A DNA stretch of 64,000 nt, from contig NZ_DAIDJE010000061.1 in the NCBI RefSeq assembly GCF_027451485.1, positions 1 to 64,000 on the forward strand, given 5' to 3'. The translations under genes and the position numbers were made by a program. The DNA is from Bradyrhizobium sp. GTDB lineage: Bacteria > Pseudomonadota > Alphaproteobacteria > Rhizobiales > Xanthobacteraceae. How positions within the stretch are numbered: the first letter of the stretch is position 1; every line of letters starts with the position of its first letter. This document shows, in pieces, positions 18,373 through 27,392 of this stretch. Below the pieces are notes generated by a model, which was not told the origin of the DNA, searched no databases, and was given only the letters and a program-made list of their open reading frames with translations.

Positions 18373-18987
18373 TTGAGCCTGGTCCATCTCTTCGATCGTT
18401 CGCGTTGCACCGAAAACGTGAGATTGCGCGATGGCAAGACCCTCTGTGTGCGCCTTGTCGCGTCCGACGACGCGGAGGCGCTGCAGCGTTACTTCCGGCA
18501 GCTTTCGGCCCGCTCGCGCTACAATCGGTTTCTCGGCGCGATCAGTGAATTGCCGGCCAGCCAGCTCGATCATTTCGTTAGCGCCGGCGAGAACGGCCGG
18601 TTCACCGTGACCGCGGCGATGATGGTCGATGATCGCGAGAGGATCGTCGGCGAGGCGCGCTCTGGCTTTGAAGCTGAGACCGGCAATTTCGAGTTCGGCA
18701 TCTCCATCGATGATCGCTGGCAGGGCCAAGGCATCGGTTCGGCGCTGCTCCGCAACCTGGAGTGCCGGGCGGCAGCCATGAGTGCACATCGCGTGTTCGG
18801 CGATACGCTGCGTTCCAACGAGGCGATGATCGCGCTCGCGCGTAAGTCCGGCTACGCCTTCACACGCCATCCCGACGACTGGAGGCTCGCGCGCTTCGAA
18901 AAGCCGATCGATCCGCTCCGTCGAGATATCCCCTGCGCAAGCCGGCGGCATCTATGCGAGCGACGAGCGCTGGAGGCGACGGTGTGA
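18373..18987 (+). CDS. GNAT-family N-acetyltransferase
   Basis: About 204 residues if read from TTG 18373, which has GAGGGAG seven bases upstream. An upstream ATG at 18190 would overlap the DUF1127 gene and add a non-family N-terminus. The acetyl-CoA site is visible as GISIDDRWQGQGIGSALLRN, followed by HRVFGDTLRSNEAMIALARK. An N-terminal LRDGKTLCVRLVASDDAEAL is typical of the start of this fold. The substrate is unknown. It lies 59 bases after the DUF1127 gene and may share its transcript. Confidence 0.75.
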   Translation: MSLVHLFDRSRCTENVRLRDGKTLCVRLVASDDAEALQRYFRQLSARSRYNRFLGAISELPASQLDHFVSAGENGRFTVTAAMMVDDRERIVGEARSGFEAETGNFEFGISIDDRWQGQGIGSALLRNLECRAAAMSAHRVFGDTLRSNEAMIALARKSGYAFTRHPDDWRLARFEKPIDPLRRDIPCASRRHLCERRALEATV

Positions 18988-19095
18988 GTCGTTCGACCCG
19001 TGGTCATTGCGCTCGTAGCGAAACAATCGTCGTTCGGGGGTGGTGGTGAAAATGCGAGGACGGAATGACGACAAGGGAAGGCCTAAAGCTCCACC

Positions 19096-19797
19096 TCAAA
19101 ACTTCTCCACCCAGGGCCGCAATTCCACCTCCCAGGTCCAGGCGCTCCGCGGCTGTTGCAGCACGTTCCAGTAGCTCAGCGCGATCGCGTCCGGATCGAG
19201 AAACGAATCCGGTCGATCGGCGGGTTCGGTTCGTGCGGCGCTGCGAATTCCGCCATCGATGACAAAATGCGCGACGTGAATGCCTTGCGGTGACAATTCG
19301 CGTGCCATGCTTTGCGCGAGCCCGCGTAGCGCAAATTTTCCCATCGCAAAGGACGCCGATTGGGCGTAGCCCTTCACGCTGGCGGACGCCCCGGTGAACA
19401 GGATGGCGCCATGCCTGTTCGGCAGCATGCGCTTTGCGGCCTGCTGCGCCACCAGGAAGCCGCCAAATGCGCTGACCGCAATCGCCTGGGCGACGTCGGC
19501 CGGCACGAGATCGATCAGTGGACCGCGTGCCCGCGCGCCGGCATTGTAGACGACGAGATCAGGTGTTCCGATCTCACGCTCGACAAGACCGAACAAGCGC
19601 TCGACGTCATCGGGTTCGGCGGCGTTGCAGGCATAGGCGCGCGCCTTGGTCTCGGCGCAGAGCGCGCCGAGCTTTTCGATGCTGCGGGCCGCCAGCGCCA
19701 CGCGAATACCTTCGTGCGCGAACAGCCTCGCCAGCGAGGCGCTCAGGCCTTCGCCGGCCCCGACGATCAGAGCATTCTTGTATGTTGGCATTTCCAT
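19096..19797 (-). CDS. Short-chain dehydrogenase-like protein with Phe at the Tyr position
   Basis: 233 residues from ATG 19797, with AAGGAACA as ribosome site. The nucleotide motif is ALIVGAGEGLSASLARLF, and LVVYNAGARARG marks the NNAG-type strand. At the catalytic Tyr-x-x-x-Lys position the sequence reads FAMGK (F150, K154). I recall the same Phe in an uncharacterised SDR subfamily that also shows GIHVAHFVIDGGI, so it is probably not a random mutation. Whether it acts as an oxidoreductase is uncertain. It is divergent from the acyl-CoA dehydrogenase gene. Confidence 0.75.
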   Translation of the reverse strand: MEMPTYKNALIVGAGEGLSASLARLFAHEGIRVALAARSIEKLGALCAETKARAYACNAAEPDDVERLFGLVEREIGTPDLVVYNAGARARGPLIDLVPADVAQAIAVSAFGGFLVAQQAAKRMLPNRHGAILFTGASASVKGYAQSASFAMGKFALRGLAQSMARELSPQGIHVAHFVIDGGIRSAARTEPADRPDSFLDPDAIALSYWNVLQQPRSAWTWEVELRPWVEKF

Positions 19798-19870
19798 CGG
19801 TTGTTCCTTGACCACTAGGGATGTGCGATAGTTCGTCTCAAAGAGATGAGGAACCGGCCAGGGGAATTCA

Positions 19871-21646
19871 ATGCAGCCGCATCCGCAAAATCGTCTTGCG
19901 ACTTCAGACCCTCGGCCAGAGCTGTTGGCGCCGGACACCTCGGGCATGAACTTCTACCGCGCCGATCCGGCGCTTTCCGATCTGCTGCGCATCCATCTGC
20001 CTGACACGTTATTTCGGCATATCGAGCCGCATCTCGACCGGCTTGGACACCTTGCGGGCGGCCACCTCGATGAATGCGCCAGGCTAGCAGACCGCCATGT
20101 GCCGTTATTGCATCAGCGCGATCGCTTTGGTCGCGACATGCAATGGATCGAATATCACCCGGCTTATCGCGAGCTTGAGCGCGCCGCCTTCAGCGAATTT
20201 GGCATTCATGCGATGTCGATCCGTAAGGGTATCCTCGGCTGGCCCGACAAATATCCCGTCGCCGCCAAGCACGCCTTTACGTTTCTGTTCAACCAGGCCG
20301 AGTTCGGCCTTGGTTGCCCGATCAACGTCACCGACGGCTGCGCCAAGCTGCTCGCCAATTTCGGCAGCGAGGCGCTGAAAGCTAAATATCTCGATGGCCT
20401 CACCCAAACCGATATGAGCAGGCTGACGCAGGGCGGCCAGTTCATGACCGAAAAGGAAGGTGGCTCCGATGTCGGTACGCTGACCACGACCGCAGTCGAG
20501 GAGGGCGATCACTGGCGGCTCTATGGCGAGAAATGGTTCTGCTCGAACGCCGACGCCAAGGTCGTGATGCTGCTGGCACGCCCGGAAGGCGCAGGCCCGG
20601 GCACGCGCGGCGTCGGCTTGTTCCTGATGCCGCGCACGCTCGATGACGGCTCGCCCAATCATTATCGGATCGTGCGCTTGAAGGACAAGCTCGGCACCCG
20701 CTCGATGGCGTCTGGCGAGATCAAACTCGAGGGCGCGATCGCCTATGCCGTCGGAAAGCTCGATCGCGGCTTCGTGCAGATGGCCGAGATGGTCAATTCC
20801 TCGCGACTCTCCAACGGCGTGAAGTCGACCGCGCTGATGCGTCGCGCCTGGCACGATGCGATGGCTGTCGCGAAGAATCGCGTCGTGTTCGGCCGCCGAA
20901 TCGTAGATCTGCCGCTGGCTCAGCGGCAATTGATGAAGATCACGCTGGCGACCGAGCAGGCGCTATCGATGAGCTTTCTGACCGCCGACGCGCTCGACCG
21001 GGCCGAGGCCGGCAGCCAGGACGCCGCCGCCCTGTTGCGCATTCTTACGCCCACATTGAAATTTCGTGCCACGCGCGATGCGCGCAAAGTCTGTGGCGAC
21101 GCGATGGAGATGCGCGGCGGGATTGGCTACATTGAGGAATTCGCCACCGCCCGGCTGTTGCGCGACGCCCATCTTGGCTCGATCTGGGAGGGCACCGGCA
21201 ATATCGTTGCAATCGACGCGCTGACGCGGGCAGTGGGCCGCCATGGCGCTGATGCGGCGCTAGCGGCTGATTTGCACGCAAAGCTCGATGACAGCGCGGC
21301 CGTACCAGGCAAATGGCGTGACCGCCTGCACAGCTTGACGGACCGTGCTGTCGGCTTTGCCCGCGAGGTTGCAGGCCGGAGCGAGAACGAGGCCGAAGCG
21401 CGCCGCGCTACCAGTCTTCTCTATCATGTCGCAAGCGCTGTAGTGCTGGCGTGGGAAGCTCATCGCATTCACCAGATGCGCGGCGATGCGCGACGCTTGC
21501 TGCTCTCGCGGCTTGTCATCGATCACCGGCTCTCGTCCGGCGATCCGTTCGATCTGGCCGAGCCAGGCCGGCAGCGCGCGATTACCCAGCTTTTGCTCGG
21601 AGAGCGCGCGGTCGGCATGGAAGAAGCCGGCAAGCTCGTCGCCTAG
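19871..21646 (+). CDS. Acyl-CoA dehydrogenase, AidB-like
   Basis: 591 residues, longer than ordinary acyl-CoA dehydrogenases and in the range of the AidB branch. FAD and substrate motifs are QFMTEKEGGSDVGTLTTTA, NSSRLSNGVKSTALMRRA and MEMRGGIGYIEEFATARLLR. The catalytic-region Glu is present in GSIWEGTGNIVAIDA. Like AidB, it carries an extra C-terminal helical domain. The role could be alkylation-damage protection or oxidation of a branched acyl-CoA; the sequence does not decide. Its stop overlaps the convergent amidase gene by four bases. Confidence 0.85.
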   Translation: MQPHPQNRLATSDPRPELLAPDTSGMNFYRADPALSDLLRIHLPDTLFRHIEPHLDRLGHLAGGHLDECARLADRHVPLLHQRDRFGRDMQWIEYHPAYRELERAAFSEFGIHAMSIRKGILGWPDKYPVAAKHAFTFLFNQAEFGLGCPINVTDGCAKLLANFGSEALKAKYLDGLTQTDMSRLTQGGQFMTEKEGGSDVGTLTTTAVEEGDHWRLYGEKWFCSNADAKVVMLLARPEGAGPGTRGVGLFLMPRTLDDGSPNHYRIVRLKDKLGTRSMASGEIKLEGAIAYAVGKLDRGFVQMAEMVNSSRLSNGVKSTALMRRAWHDAMAVAKNRVVFGRRIVDLPLAQRQLMKITLATEQALSMSFLTADALDRAEAGSQDAAALLRILTPTLKFRATRDARKVCGDAMEMRGGIGYIEEFATARLLRDAHLGSIWEGTGNIVAIDALTRAVGRHGADAALAADLHAKLDDSAAVPGKWRDRLHSLTDRAVGFAREVAGRSENEAEARRATSLLYHVASAVVLAWEAHRIHQMRGDARRLLLSRLVIDHRLSSGDPFDLAEPGRQRAITQLLLGERAVGMEEAGKLVA

Positions 21647-23115
21647 TCGTCGAAAGCCGGCGGCGGAGTGAATCCGCCGAACTCCCGCTCGATCAACTCA
21701 GCGAGCCTTAGCGGCGTGCGGTCTTCCAGCCACGGGCCAACGATCTGGACGCCGATCGGGAGGCCATCAGGCGATAGGCCGAGCGGGATCTGGGTCGCGG
21801 GCAGGCCGGGCAGCGTTGCAACGCCAGGCCATGCAAGTTGATCGGTATAGGCATAATCCTTGCCGTCGATATTGATGCGGCGCTGTTCCTGCTCCGGCGA
21901 GTGATCGTGCGGAAAGGCCGGGGTCGGCATGATCGGGCAGATCACCGCATCAAAGCTTTCGAACAAACTGCGCCATTGCGCCCTCAGCTGCGCGCGCTCG
22001 CCTTCGGCCAGCAGCCAATCGCGATGGCTGAGCGCAACGCCGCGCAGCCGCTCGGCTTGCAGGCTGGTTGCCTCCGCAGGCAGACCGGCCGCCGCCGCCA
22101 CCGCGCTGGCATAGATCTCCGAGGGCAAGCCGACTGCGAGGAAAGACAGCAGCATCCGCATATAAAGACGCGAAGTCGCGGCAAAGTCCGGCCATAACGG
22201 GCTTTGGCGCGCAATAGTGGCGCCGGATTTACCGAGATCGTTCGTCAGCTTTTCGATCGCCGCGCGCACCACAGTGCAGGTCGGCAGCACGGGATCGCTG
22301 TCGATCACCAGCACCCTGAAGTTCTTCAGCGCATCATGCCGCGATGGCGGCAACGATAACCGGAAGGCCTTGCCGGCTTCCAGCGGATCGGGTCCGGCGA
22401 TCACGTCGAGCAACAGCGAGAGGTCCGCAGCGCACCGCGCCATCGGCCCGATCACGGCCATGTCGCGGTCGATCGGCAAGGGCGGGAATGGCGGCGGCGT
22501 GTGGCCGCGGCTTGCCACCAGAGCAAAGGTCGGCTTGTGCGCATAGATGCCACAGTGAAACGCCGGCACGCGCAGCGAGCCGCCGATGTCCGAGCCGAGC
22601 GACAGCGGCCCATAGCCGGCGGCGAGTGCCGCCGCCGATCCGCCGGAAGAGCCGCCGGGCGTGCGGGTCAGGTCGTAAGGATTGTTGGTGGTGCCGTAGA
22701 TGTCGTTGTAGCTCTGCCAATCGCCAAGCCCGAGCGGCACATTGGTCTTGGCCAGGATGACGCCGCCGGCGTCCCTGACGCGGGTGATCGAAAGCGCGTC
22801 TTCCTGGGGATGAAAATCCTTTTGCGCCGGAATGCCCCATGTCGTCGGCAGCCCCGCAACGTTGTAGGATTCCTTCACCGTGAGCGGAATACCAAGCAGC
22901 GGTTTGTTCTCGCCCCGCGCCCGTGCTGTGTCGGCCGCATGTGCCGCATCGCGCGCCCGCTCAAAATCGCGAACGCAGACCGCATTGATCTTCGCGTCAT
23001 GGCGTTCGATGCGCGCGATCGCGTGTTCCGCCAGTTCGATCGCGGAAATCTCCTTTTTCGCCAGCGCCTTCGATAATCCGATGGCGGTCTCAAAGCTCCA
23101 TTGCGATTTCGCCAC
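21643..23115 (-). CDS. Amidase-signature family hydrolase
   Basis: 490 residues from GTG 23115, supported by GGAAGGA six bases upstream. The triad is Lys81 (LTVKESYN), Ser157 (TPGGSSGGSA) and Ser180 (DIGGSLRVPA). It is a soluble cytoplasmic enzyme hydrolysing an unknown amide. It is unrelated at close range to the amidase at 1664 and has no small partner gene. Confidence 0.87.
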   Translation of the reverse strand: MAKSQWSFETAIGLSKALAKKEISAIELAEHAIARIERHDAKINAVCVRDFERARDAAHAADTARARGENKPLLGIPLTVKESYNVAGLPTTWGIPAQKDFHPQEDALSITRVRDAGGVILAKTNVPLGLGDWQSYNDIYGTTNNPYDLTRTPGGSSGGSAAALAAGYGPLSLGSDIGGSLRVPAFHCGIYAHKPTFALVASRGHTPPPFPPLPIDRDMAVIGPMARCAADLSLLLDVIAGPDPLEAGKAFRLSLPPSRHDALKNFRVLVIDSDPVLPTCTVVRAAIEKLTNDLGKSGATIARQSPLWPDFAATSRLYMRMLLSFLAVGLPSEIYASAVAAAAGLPAEATSLQAERLRGVALSHRDWLLAEGERAQLRAQWRSLFESFDAVICPIMPTPAFPHDHSPEQEQRRINIDGKDYAYTDQLAWPGVATLPGLPATQIPLGLSPDGLPIGVQIVGPWLEDRTPLRLAELIEREFGGFTPPPAFDD

Positions 23116-23206
23116 GTCCGTCCTTCCGGTCTGGTGTCGTACCAGCGGAGAATATGCGCGCCCGAAATGACGGTCGCTAGACCGTCCTTGCTGTTGGCTT
23201 GTAAGT

Positions 23207-24178
23207 TTACGAAGCGCCGATGAGAATACCGACGCCGAGCACGATGACGCCACCGAGCACGATCTGGAACACGGCCTGAAGGAAGGGCGTGTCCATATAG
23301 CGCGCCCGGATATAGGCGATCGCCCAGAGTTCGAAGAAGACGACTGCGCTCGCAATCGCAGTCGCAATCCAGAACGCGTTGGCCAGGCGGTCAGGCACCA
23401 GATAGGGCAAACTATGACCAAGGCCTCCGAGCGCCGTCATGAATCCGCAAGTCAGGCCGCGCAGCCAGGGCGAACCGCGGCCGGTGAGCGAACCATCGTC
23501 GGACAAGGCTTCGGCAAAGCCCATGCTGATGCCGGCGCCGATCGATGCGGCAAGGCCAACGAGAAACGTCTGCCAATTCTGATGCGTGGCGAAAGCTGCG
23601 GCAAAGAGCGGTGCCAGCGTCGACACCGATCCATCCATCAGCCCTGCAAGGCCCGGCTGTACATATTGCAGGACGAACATGCGGCGGCGCGTTCTGTCTT
23701 CTTCGGCGCGCACGTCAGGGGTGAGAAGCTGGTCGGTGAGCTTTGCCGCGGTATGCTCATGGCTTTTCTCGGCTTCTGCCAGATCCGACAGCAAGCGGCG
23801 GACGCCGACGTCCTGGGTCTGCTCGGCGGCCTTGATGTAGAAGCGCTCGGCCTCGAACTCCATCGTCGCCGCTTCCTTGCGGATGGCATCGAGGGATAAA
23901 TTCTTGGTCAGCCAGATCGGACGCCGGCGCAGGAACCCCTTGACGTTGTCGCGGCGGATCGGCGGCAGATTTTGGCCAAAGCGCTTCTCGTACATTTCGA
24001 GCAGCATGTGACGATGGCCTTTTTCCTCCTCCGCCATCTGTTCGAACAGCTTTGCCGAATCCGGATAGCGCTCCGCGAGATCTTCCGCGAAGCTCATGTA
24101 GATGCGACTGTCTTCTTCTTCGGCAGCGATTGCGACCGCCAGCACCTCGCGTTCGGTCAAATCGGCGAACTTCTTCAC
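23207..24178 (-). CDS. mbfA: Membrane-bound ferritin-like iron exporter MbfA
   Basis: 323 residues combining an N-terminal ferritin/rubrerythrin-like domain (about 1-165) with a C-terminal VIT1/CCC1-type membrane domain (about 175-323). The ferritin half shows [37 protein letters not shown] and [11 protein letters not shown], giving the expected Glu and His iron ligands. This is the architecture of MbfA in Bradyrhizobium and Agrobacterium, which exports iron and protects against iron and peroxide stress. In those species the gene is controlled by Irr. A perfect matching box lies 20 bases upstream of the start. Confidence 0.9.
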   Translation of the reverse strand: MKKFADLTEREVLAVAIAAEEEDSRIYMSFAEDLAERYPDSAKLFEQMAEEEKGHRHMLLEMYEKRFGQNLPPIRRDNVKGFLRRRPIWLTKNLSLDAIRKEAATMEFEAERFYIKAAEQTQDVGVRRLLSDLAEAEKSHEHTAAKLTDQLLTPDVRAEEDRTRRRMFVLQYVQPGLAGLMDGSVSTLAPLFAAAFATHQNWQTFLVGLAASIGAGISMGFAEALSDDGSLTGRGSPWLRGLTCGFMTALGGLGHSLPYLVPDRLANAFWIATAIASAVVFFELWAIAYIRARYMDTPFLQAVFQIVLGGVIVLGVGILIGAS

Positions 24179-24197
24179 GGGTTGGCCTTTTGATTGA

Positions 24198-24214
24198 TTT
24201 AGAACTATTCTAAA
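24198..24214. promoter_or_regulatory. Irr-type iron control element (ICE box)
   Basis: TTTAGAACTATTCTAAA is a perfect 7+7 inverted repeat with three central bases. It matches the iron control element bound by Irr in Bradyrhizobium. It lies 20-36 bases before the mbfA start, overlapping or just downstream of where the promoter should be, so Irr would repress mbfA when iron is scarce. It is also 118 bases upstream of the divergent unknown gene at 24332, which may share control. Confidence 0.82.
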
Positions 24215-24331
24215 ACGATATAGTCGCCGTCTCCAATTAGGTCAATTCGCAGGTTCCAGGCGCCTGTGTGAAGGGAACTGAACGAAGTCCGGGCCGTTCG
24301 GGCTTTTAGAGGATTTGCGAGGGGAGCCATC

Positions 24332-25054
24332 ATGAAAACTGTCAAATACCGCTTGAACGATCCGCGCCTGGCGCCGCGGCGCACCAAGCTCGAGATCCCC
24401 GGCTGGGCCGGCAAGCGCGAACCCCGCGCCAATGGCTCCCGCGAGCAGGTCTGGCATTGCGTTCCGTTTTCAGAAGGAGCGCAGTATGGAATCGAATTAT
24501 TCTATCCTTATGACAATGAACTCCATGTCAGCACCAAAGACGGTCGCCTGATCCTGGAGAGCGACTGGGGCGAGCCGCCCGACAGCGGAGCGAACTGGCC
24601 GCCGTTCCGGAATTTCGGCGATGACTTTTACACCTATCAGATCCTGCTCGACCTCAAGGTCGAGAAAGGCATGGCGATTCGCACCGAGCCGCATCCGCGC
24701 TTCTACAACGATCGAACCGGCACCGTTCCGATCGCCGTGCCTGCATTGATCCGCAACTGGTGGCCGATGATGTTCTTTTGCGTGTTCAAGTCGCCGGATG
24801 AAGGTCGCACGCACATTTTTCGGCGCGGCGAGCCATTCGGGCAGATCATCGTCATTCCGGAGGAAGCCAATTTTGAACTGGAGCCGATGAACGAGGAGGA
24901 ATTCGCCGAGCGCGAGCTTCAGTCGCGCCGCATCTACAACAGCCGGCCCACCCTCTCGGCTGGAACCGAATGGACTTCGTCAACCGATACCGTGTTCGAT
25001 GGTACCTATCGGCACCTTCATCGTGCGGCCAAGGAGAAAGCCCGCCAGGGATAA
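24332..25054 (+). CDS. Conserved hypothetical protein, possibly DUF6065
   Basis: 240 residues, soluble, no signal peptide, rich in Trp, Pro and aromatic residues. I do not recognise a catalytic motif. Notable parts are YGIELFYPYDNELHV, LIRNWWPMMFFCVFKSPDEG and GQIIVIPEEANFEL, which suggest a beta-sandwich or cupin-like fold. I suspect the uncharacterised family DUF6065, but could not verify it. ATG 24332 follows GGGAGCC. It is divergent from mbfA and shares its control region, so iron-linked expression is possible. Confidence 0.6.
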   Translation: MKTVKYRLNDPRLAPRRTKLEIPGWAGKREPRANGSREQVWHCVPFSEGAQYGIELFYPYDNELHVSTKDGRLILESDWGEPPDSGANWPPFRNFGDDFYTYQILLDLKVEKGMAIRTEPHPRFYNDRTGTVPIAVPALIRNWWPMMFFCVFKSPDEGRTHIFRRGEPFGQIIVIPEEANFELEPMNEEEFAERELQSRRIYNSRPTLSAGTEWTSSTDTVFDGTYRHLHRAAKEKARQG

Positions 25055-25064
25055 AATCGTGCCA

Positions 25065-25106
25065 CAAAAAAGGGACCCAGAAGCCATTGAGGCATCAAGG
25101 GTCCCT
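25065..25106 (-). terminator. Rho-independent terminator of the first His-rich gene
   Basis: AGGGACCC (25071-25078) pairs with GGGTCCCT (25099-25106). Read on the minus strand, the stem is followed by six T residues. It lies 20 bases past the stop of the gene at 25126 and only 10 bases past the convergent gene end at 25054. Confidence 0.8.
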
Positions 25107-25125
25107 CTTGCTCGTGACGCGCGCC

Positions 25126-25533
25126 TCACCAGTTGCGCGGGTAAAAGCTGTGGTGATGGTGATGATGGTGATGATGGTGATGGTGGTAATATCGGCGATA
25201 CCCTGGCGCGACGACCACCCCGCCATATCCATAGCCATACGGCTGGTAGCCGTAATAGCCTGGATAGTAGTGATGATGATGGTGGTGATGATGGTGATGG
25301 TGATAATAGTACTGAGCAGGCTGGACGTGTGCTTCTGTTGAAGGATCTGGCGTCGCTTCATCGACGACTTTCAGCAGCGCTGCGGCATTCGGAATCGGCT
25401 CGAGCAATTCTGCAAAGGAATTCGCCGTCAAGATTTCATTGGCGGTCGCAGCCCGTATCGGCGCCGCGTGGCTCGCGTTCACCGCGCCGAGCGCCGCTAC
25501 CGCTCCCAATAGTCCAGCGATCTTCTTTTCCAT
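25126..25533 (-). CDS. Secreted histidine/tyrosine-rich small protein
   Basis: 135 residues from ATG 25533, behind a perfect AAGGAGGT. A signal peptide runs from MEKKIAGLLGAVAALGAV to about ASHAAP. The next part carries NSFAELLEPIPNAAALLKVV. The C-terminal half has two runs of 11-12 histidines separated by a Gly/Tyr-rich linker (GYYGYQPYGYGYGG). Such His tracts bind Ni, Zn, Cu or Fe, so a periplasmic or secreted metal buffer is likely, but no characterised homologue is known to me. The start upstream at 25593 lacks a ribosome site. A paralogue lies 214 bases upstream. Confidence 0.78.
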   Translation of the reverse strand: MEKKIAGLLGAVAALGAVNASHAAPIRAATANEILTANSFAELLEPIPNAAALLKVVDEATPDPSTEAHVQPAQYYYHHHHHHHHHHHYYPGYYGYQPYGYGYGGVVVAPGYRRYYHHHHHHHHHHHHSFYPRNW

Positions 25534-25698
25534 TCTACCTCCTTGATAGCAAATCAGGATGCCGCAGCCGGCAATGGCCATCATAGAAGGCATCTATGAC
25601 AAAACTACGCCCCATTCAAGCAAAAGCGAACGTTTCACGTACCGCAGCACGATGTCGGACGGCCTGCACTCTGCGCTGAGGGGCCAGTGATCTGCTAT

Positions 25699-25727
25699 AA
25701 AAGACAGGACCCCCAAGGGGTCCTGTC
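25699..25727 (-). terminator. Rho-independent terminator of the second His-rich gene
   Basis: An 11-bp perfect stem (GACAGGACCCC, 25703-25713, with its complement at 25717-25727) closes a three-base loop. It is followed on the minus strand by TTTT. It lies 20 bases past the stop of the gene at 25748, so the two His-rich genes are separate transcripts. Confidence 0.88.
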
Positions 25728-25747
25728 CAGCTTCCTCATTCCGCCGC

Positions 25748-26059
25748 TCAATAATAATAGCCGCGGCGGTACCAATGGTGATGGTGATGATGGTGGTGCC
25801 AGCGCCGCCAGAAATGATGGTGATGATGGTGATGATAGTAGTATTGCGCGAGCTCGACGTTGCCTGCCGCTGACGGGCCGGTCTGCTCGTCGACTGCCCG
25901 CAGCGTGGCGGCGGCGTTTGGAATCGGTTCTAACAACTCAGCAAACGAATTGGCTTTCAAGGTGCCGGTCGGGGCTTGCGGTGTTGGTGCGGCCTGAACT
26001 GCCGTCATCGCCCCGAGCGTCGCCACGGCGCCCAGAAGTCCAGCGATTCTCTTCTCCAT
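25748..26059 (-). CDS. Secreted histidine-rich small protein, paralogue
   Basis: 103 residues from ATG 26059 with GGAGG at ideal distance. The signal peptide (MEKRIAGLLGAVATLGAM, cut near VQAAP) and the block NSFAELLEPIPNAAATLRAV are nearly identical to the gene at 25126, which proves common descent. The tail has runs of 7 and 8 histidines broken by FWRRW, ending in WYRRGYYY. Metal binding is likely; function is unknown. The tail is shorter than in its neighbour and lacks the Gly/Tyr linker. Confidence 0.78.
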   Translation of the reverse strand: MEKRIAGLLGAVATLGAMTAVQAAPTPQAPTGTLKANSFAELLEPIPNAAATLRAVDEQTGPSAAGNVELAQYYYHHHHHHHFWRRWHHHHHHHHWYRRGYYY

Positions 26060-26164
26060 TTATTTCCTCCAAATCAGATGCGGGTAGATCACCCATCGGC
26101 AGCCAACGCAGCGGAACCCATGATTGTTCCAGCCTTCCCGGAGCTGGAGAGCAGGAACGCGTAT

Positions 26165-27304
26165 CTAGGCGGCCTGCATAAATTGCAGCAACAGGCGGCT
26201 GACTTCGCCGGGTTGTTCCTGCTGCACCCAATGTCCGGCGTCCTCGACGAGATGAACGCTGGTCATTCGCGTGCAGGCCGTCCTCTGCATCGCCTCGAAC
26301 ACTCCGGGACGCTGATAGGTGCCCCAGTCCTGTTTGCCCGAGATGAAACAGGAGGGCACGTCGATGCTCTTGCCCGACCAGGTTTCGAGCTCCGCGGTGA
26401 AGGCGCCGGAGGTGCCGCAGCGGTACCATTGCAGGCCACCCTGGAATCCGGTGCGCCGATATTCGGCGCTGTAGACCGCAAGTTCGTGGTCGGGAAGCCA
26501 GGTGTTGGCCGCGATCGCTTCGCTCGGCGGCATTTCTTCGGCGACTGTCTCCGCCATCGTTCTCGCCAGATCCATCACGTAGTAGGTCGGCAGTTTGGCG
26601 AGTTCACCGGCCGACCAGGATTTGAGGGGATGAGGCTTGTTGCCTTTCCAGTCCGCGCTCTTGTGATGATAGTAGGCGCGCAGGAAGTCATGCACGCCTT
26701 GGGGCGCACGCCACATATCGTCATTTGCCTCGCGCGTCGAATAGTACCAGTGATAATGCTTGCGCGGGCGCGGCAGCGCGGCAAGTTCGTGATGCACCGG
26801 ATCGACGCGCTTTGGCGGTAGCGGTTCATCCGCGGTATTGAAGGCCATTTGCGGCGGGCCTGCGAACGGCGCACTCATCAGGACCACCGACCGGAACACG
26901 TCCGGCCGGATCACACCGCACCAGGCTGCGACCGAACTGCCGAAATCGTGTCCGACCACCGCCGCAACCGAACGATGACCGAATGCGGCGACAATGCCGA
27001 GTGCGTCACGGACGAGGTTGGTAAGGCGGAACGGCATGAGGGTGGAGTCATAGCTTGCGTCGCAGCCGATGGTGCGGCCATAGCCGCGCTGGTCCGGCGC
27101 GATGACGTGATAGCCGGCCTCGGCTAAGGCCGGCATTACCTTGCGCCAGCTATAGGCGAGTTCCGGAAAACCATGCAGGAGCAGCACGCAAGGGCGGCCT
27201 TTACTCTCAAACCCAGCCTCCAGCACATGCATGGTGAGGCCATTGATCCTCTCGACGAAGCGCGGGCGGATGCCCGCGGGGAGCGGGATGTCGGGGAGCG
27301 TCAT
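26165..27304 (-). CDS. Epoxide hydrolase-like alpha/beta-hydrolase
   Basis: 379 residues with the haloalkane dehalogenase/epoxide hydrolase layout. HGFPE (44-48) forms the oxyanion hole, Asp120 in VVGHDFGSSVA is the nucleophile, and the late HLVEDAGHWVQQEQPGEV holds the catalytic His. The cap domain between about 150 and 300 is large (PRPRKHYHWYYSTREAND). An Asp rather than Ser nucleophile favours epoxide hydrolase or dehalogenase over esterase. It is cytoplasmic. The thiolase gene upstream on the same strand is 88 bases away. Confidence 0.82.
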   Translation of the reverse strand: MTLPDIPLPAGIRPRFVERINGLTMHVLEAGFESKGRPCVLLLHGFPELAYSWRKVMPALAEAGYHVIAPDQRGYGRTIGCDASYDSTLMPFRLTNLVRDALGIVAAFGHRSVAAVVGHDFGSSVAAWCGVIRPDVFRSVVLMSAPFAGPPQMAFNTADEPLPPKRVDPVHHELAALPRPRKHYHWYYSTREANDDMWRAPQGVHDFLRAYYHHKSADWKGNKPHPLKSWSAGELAKLPTYYVMDLARTMAETVAEEMPPSEAIAANTWLPDHELAVYSAEYRRTGFQGGLQWYRCGTSGAFTAELETWSGKSIDVPSCFISGKQDWGTYQRPGVFEAMQRTACTRMTSVHLVEDAGHWVQQEQPGEVSRLLLQFMQAA

Positions 27305-27392
27305 GAAGTCCTGCTCCTCATGGCGAGGAGGCGCGCGCTAAACGCGCGCGCCTTGGGATGAGGCTGGTGCAAATGGATGTGAAGCTTCGAAC

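Noticed and set aside
25140..25840. Repeated GTGATGATG tracts as a CRISPR or satellite array
   Set aside because: They are histidine codon runs of two exported proteins with ribosome sites; there are no unique spacers.
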